Source: Lentibacillus sp. Marseille-P4043
GTDB lineage: Bacteria; Bacillota; Bacilli; Bacillales; Amphibacillaceae
Assembly: GCF_900258515.1 (NCBI RefSeq)
Contig: NZ_LT984884.1
Span: 131,246 to 195,245 of the forward strand
Reading direction: 5' to 3'
Length of the DNA: 64,000 bases
Shown: positions 61,518-64,000 of the stretch, piece after piece
How positions within the stretch are numbered: position 1 is the first letter of the stretch
Layout: each line of letters opens with the position of its first letter
Notes under the pieces: generated by a model
Seen by the model: the letters and a program-made list of their open reading frames with translations, nothing else
What the model was told of the DNA's origin: nothing
Database searches by the model: none
Program-made: the position numbers and the translations under genes

Positions 61518-61958
61518 ATGATGATGGACCCGTTCAGTCAAATGACCGATTGGAAAAAGAACATGGATAGTTTTTTTGGTGAGAACTTTTGGAACGAATT
61601 CGAAGGCATTATAAAACCTATTATTCCACAAATTAACATGTATCAAACGGAAAATGAAATTATGTGCATTATCAGTATTCCCGGACTAACCGATTTAAAC
61701 AAAGTTGATATCTATGTCGATTATACAAAATTAGATATTAATGGGGTTATTGATATCAGCCAAAGCGGGGGGACTGTAATAAAAGAAGAAATTTTACAAG
61801 GCGTATTTGACAGAACAATTAACTTACCATTTCCAGTACGTTCAGATAAAATGGAAGCACGTTATAAAGATGGACTTGTATTCCTGCAGTTACATCGGTT
61901 ATTTTCGGATGCCAGCAGTAAACATAGAGTTGCTGTAAAATTACTGGAAGAAAATTGA
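61518..61958 (+). CDS. Hsp20/alpha-crystallin family protein
   Basis: The 146-residue protein has an acidic, aromatic N-terminal arm and then an alpha-crystallin-like domain (about 35-130): INMYQTENEIMCIISIPGLT, VDIYVDYTKLDINGVID, FDRTINLPFPV and MEARYKDGLVFLQL. The usual A-x-x-x-n-GVL motif is replaced by ARYKDGLVFLQL, so it is a divergent member, like the GerT/YocM/CotP group of Bacillus involved in spores or stress. Three ATG codons are in a row; the third (61524) is best spaced from AGAGGTG. A long hairpin at 61969-62013 follows. Confidence 0.82.
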   Translation: MMMDPFSQMTDWKKNMDSFFGENFWNEFEGIIKPIIPQINMYQTENEIMCIISIPGLTDLNKVDIYVDYTKLDINGVIDISQSGGTVIKEEILQGVFDRTINLPFPVRSDKMEARYKDGLVFLQLHRLFSDASSKHRVAVKLLEEN

Positions 61959-61968
61959 CTGATTAAAC

Positions 61969-62013
61969 GAGGCTGCCTTCTGATAAATCACGAATCGGTG
62001 ACTTGACAGCCTC
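61969..62013 (+). terminator. Possible terminator after the Hsp20-like gene
   Basis: GAGGCTG pairs with CAGCCTC across a 31-base loop containing a smaller CGAATCGG hairpin. There is no T-run, so the call is weak. Confidence 0.45.
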
Positions 62014-62024
62014 ACCCTAACTAA

Positions 62025-62159
62025 TTATTTCATTTTTTGAGGCAATGCATGAATGGATTCAATTAATAAATTGAGTTTACCCTCGATGCGGTGCAACAAA
62101 TAAAATGTTACCACAATCGGAAAGCCTACCTCTGTTATAAATGATATCCATGCTTCCAT
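62025..62159 (-). CDS. YvrJ family small membrane protein
   Basis: A 44-residue frame starts at ATG 62159 with AGGAGG about 7 bases upstream. It reads MEAWISFITEVGFPIVVTFY then LLHRIEGKLNLLIESIHALP and QKMK: one membrane helix and an amphipathic C-terminal helix, the YvrJ pattern. Function unknown. In Bacillaceae it commonly sits with DUF2922 and DUF1659 genes, as it does here. A terminator-like hairpin separates it from DUF2922. Confidence 0.9.
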   Translation of the reverse strand: MEAWISFITEVGFPIVVTFYLLHRIEGKLNLLIESIHALPQKMK

Positions 62160-62188
62160 AAGCGTGACCTCCTTCTATTTTACTGGCT

Positions 62189-62231
62189 AAAAAAACTGAC
62201 CAGGGCTGCACATTTGCCAAGCCACTGGTCA
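62189..62231 (-). terminator. Terminator between DUF2922 and YvrJ genes
   Basis: On the minus strand TGACCAGTGGC pairs with GCCCTGGTCAG, followed by TTTTTTTAGCC. YvrJ transcription would require read-through or its own promoter. Confidence 0.9.
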
Positions 62232-62311
62232 TTCCGTTAATTAAAATCTAGTTTTCACACTGGCTAAATATCTACGCGGCACCTTTACATTATCGCGGCT
62301 TATTCAACCAA

Positions 62312-62527
62312 TTAATTTAATTCAATTTCGGTTACATTTTGTTCCACAACACGCGCACCTTTAATAGAAACAAGATCGCCACCAGTGGATGTGAACGCAT
62401 TTTGTATCATAATTTCATCCATCGCACTTTTTACAGCAGCTGGATCAATTGGATCAATCGGTTTTTCTAGTGAGTATGTGACAGTTTTACCTTCCTTGTT
62501 CAAAAATTTAAGCTCTATCTTTTTCAT
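62312..62527 (-). CDS. DUF2922 family protein
   Basis: The 71-residue protein has the DUF2922 pattern: KIELKFLNKEGKTVTYSLEK at the start, then IDPAAVKSAMDEIMIQNAF and a GARVVEQNVTEIELN end. Function unknown. It lies 34 bases after the DUF1659 gene with AGGAGG ahead of its ATG, so the two form an operon. Confidence 0.93.
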   Translation of the reverse strand: MKKIELKFLNKEGKTVTYSLEKPIDPIDPAAVKSAMDEIMIQNAFTSTGGDLVSIKGARVVEQNVTEIELN

Positions 62528-62561
62528 CGTTCAACTCCTCCTTTCCATTATCTTGTAAAAT

Positions 62562-62786
62562 TTAGGCTTGCCTAATTTCCGAGCTATCTCTGCGTTCAAT
62601 GTTGTAAAGCGGACGTTCCTGCAATCCAGCAACTGCCTCTGCGATAGCAAACAACTGATCAGCTGTTGCACTTGTCTTCACATTGTTAAAGCTTTTCGTT
62701 TTATAGATTGGCTTTCCAGTTAACACATCCGCCCCATCATCGAGCACTAATCGCAGTGTTGATTGATACGTTTCTGCTACTGCCAT
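62562..62786 (-). CDS. DUF1659 family protein
   Basis: The 74-residue protein shows the DUF1659 pattern: an N-terminal strand STLRLVLDDGADVLTGKPIY, KTKSFNNVKTSATADQLFAI and a C-terminal AVAGLQERPLYNIERRDSSE. Function unknown. First gene of a DUF1659-DUF2922 pair typical of Bacillaceae, with GGAGGGGA before the ATG. Confidence 0.93.
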   Translation of the reverse strand: MAVAETYQSTLRLVLDDGADVLTGKPIYKTKSFNNVKTSATADQLFAIAEAVAGLQERPLYNIERRDSSEIRQA

Positions 62787-62890
62787 GTTTTTCCCCTCCT
62801 TTCACCACTACTATCGAATCATAAGGGAGAAAAGTGGCATCTGATAGTGAATTTATTTTGAATTCGGGAAATTTAGTTGATAGTTTTAGA

Positions 62891-64000
62891 TTTCAGGGCG
62901 ATATTCCTGCTCTCGTGCCGATGTTCCTGCTTTCGTGCCGATGTTTCTGCTCTCGCGCCGATATTCCTGCTCTCGCGCCGATGTTTCTGCTCTCGCGCCG
63001 ATGTTTCTGCTTTCGCGCCGATTTTCCTGCTTTCGTGCCGATGTTTCTGCTCTCGCGCCGATGTTCCTGCTCTTGCGCCGATGTTCCTGCTTTCGTGCCG
63101 ATGTTCCTGCTTTCGCGCCGATGTTGCTGCTTTCGCGCCGATATTCCTGCTCTCGTGCCGATGTTCCTGCTCTCGCGCCGATGTTCCTGCTCTCGCGCCG
63201 ATATTTCTGCTTTCGCGCCGATGTTTCTGCTTTCGCGCCGATGTTTCTGCTTTCGCGCCGATGTTTCTGCTTTCGCGCCGATGTTCCTGCTCTCGCGCCG
63301 ATGTTCCTGCTTTCGCGCCGATGTTTCTGCTCTCGCGCCGATGTTCCTGCTCTCGCGCCGATGTTTCTGCTTTCGCGCCGATATTTCTGCTTTCGCGCCG
63401 ATGTTCCTGCTTTCGCGCCGATGTTTCTGCTTTCGCGCCGATGTTTCTGCTTTCGCGCCGATGTTCCTGCTCTCGCGCCGATGTTTCTGCTTTCGCGCCG
63501 ATGTTCCTGCTTTCGGGCCGATGTTTCTGCTTTCGCGCCGATGTTCCTGCTCTCGCGCCGATGTTCCTGCTTTCGCGCCGATGTTTCTGCTCTCGCGCCG
63601 ATGTTCCTGCTCTCGCGCCGATGTTCCTGCTTTCGCGCCGATGTTCCTGCTTTCGCGCCGATGTTTCTGCTTTCGCGCCGATGTTGCTGCTTTCGCGCCG
63701 ATATTCCTGCTCTCGTGCCGATGTTCCTGCTCTCGCGCCGATATTCCTGCTCTCGGGTCGATGTTTCTGCTCTCGCGCCGATGTTCCTGCTCTTGCGCCG
63801 ATGTTGCTGCTTTCGTGCCGATGTTGCTGCTCTTGCGCCGATGTTCCTGCTTTCGCGCCGATGTTCCTGCTTTCGCGCCGATGTTTCTGCTCTCGCGCCG
63901 ATGTTCCTGCTCTCGCGCCGATGTTTCTGCTCTCGCGCCGATATTCCTGCTCTCGTGCCGATGTTCCTGCTCTCGCGCCGATATTCCTGCTCTCGGGTCG
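62891..64000. repeat. 20-bp tandem repeat array, at least 55 units
   Basis: From 62901 to the window end the sequence is an exact 20-base period without a single insertion or deletion; a worn partial unit precedes it. The unit is ATGTTCCTGCTCTCGCGCCG with changes mostly at positions 4 (G/A), 6 (T/C/G), 12-14 and 17. The array contains no stop codon in any of the six frames. Since 20 is not a multiple of 3, all frames give similar 20-residue repeats, so the open frames are no evidence of coding. It continues past the window. Confidence 0.97.

Noticed and set aside
62901-64000. Long open frames on both strands in the 20-bp array, which could be taken for repeat-protein genes
   Set aside because: The repeat has no stop codon in any frame, and a 20-base unit makes all frames equivalent. 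There is no ribosome binding site or sensible N-terminus inside the window, so openness is a property of the repeat.
62901-64000. A CRISPR array
   Set aside because: The units are contiguous 20-mers without unique spacers.

Overview
The window is chromosomal DNA from a low-GC Gram-positive bacterium of the family Bacillaceae, most likely a halotolerant genus near Oceanobacillus, Virgibacillus or Lentibacillus. The evidence is the Bacillus subtilis-like gene order (purEKBCSQLFMNHD, adenine deaminase, yerB, yerC, pcrB, pcrA, ligA, camS/yerH, proline symporter, gatCAB, dagK, rlmCD), strong AGGAGG-type ribosome binding sites, a B. subtilis-type PurR operator, and Na+-coupled transporters. Nearly all genes lie on the minus strand, so the window reads backwards along the usual map.

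Positions 1-17,400 are accessory. They hold the start of a probable ctaB, a lipoprotein, a chemotaxis receptor, an exported amidase followed by a broken LCP-family fragment, an AbrB-like permease, a stand-alone DnaA domain I protein, a hydroxyacyl-CoA dehydrogenase, a DUF3231 protein, an Rpn/PD-(D/E)XK nuclease with a heptad-repeat tail, a metallo-beta-lactamase-fold hydrolase, a tRNA-dihydrouridine synthase, and an Na+ symporter followed by a truncated PLP decarboxylase. The segment ends with a three-gene operon (STAS-like protein, GNAT-like protein, chemotaxis receptor). I read its leader as a consensus promoter, a cyclic di-GMP-I (GEMM-I) riboswitch and a terminator. It looks like a second-messenger-controlled signalling module and is the most interesting system here.

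Positions 17,950-30,550 carry pepF, pepV, a decayed membrane protein region, rlmCD, a Uma2 protein, dagK, gatCAB and a PutP/OpuE-type symporter preceded by a 36-codon small membrane protein. Positions 31,000-34,220 carry an NprR-like RRNPP regulator, a 47-codon exported pre-peptide directly after it (a probable quorum-sensing pair with palindromic candidate operators), and proline catabolic pruA. Positions 34,340-44,230 hold camS, ligA, pcrA, pcrB, yerC, yerB and adenine deaminase.

Positions 45,456-59,730 are the complete purine biosynthesis operon. Its control region contains a PurBox pair, a sigma-A promoter, a guanine-type purine riboswitch and a terminator. GC-rich fold-back repeats are inserted between this terminator and purE, and again between purH and purN. 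The last part holds a short-chain dehydrogenase, a DUF2179 protein, an Hsp20-like protein, the small YvrJ/DUF2922/DUF1659 group, and a 20-bp tandem array of at least 55 copies that runs off the window end. Several interspersed repeat families (REP-like GGGACA palindromes, fold-back elements and others) fill the intergenic spaces. I saw no tRNA, rRNA or CRISPR array.
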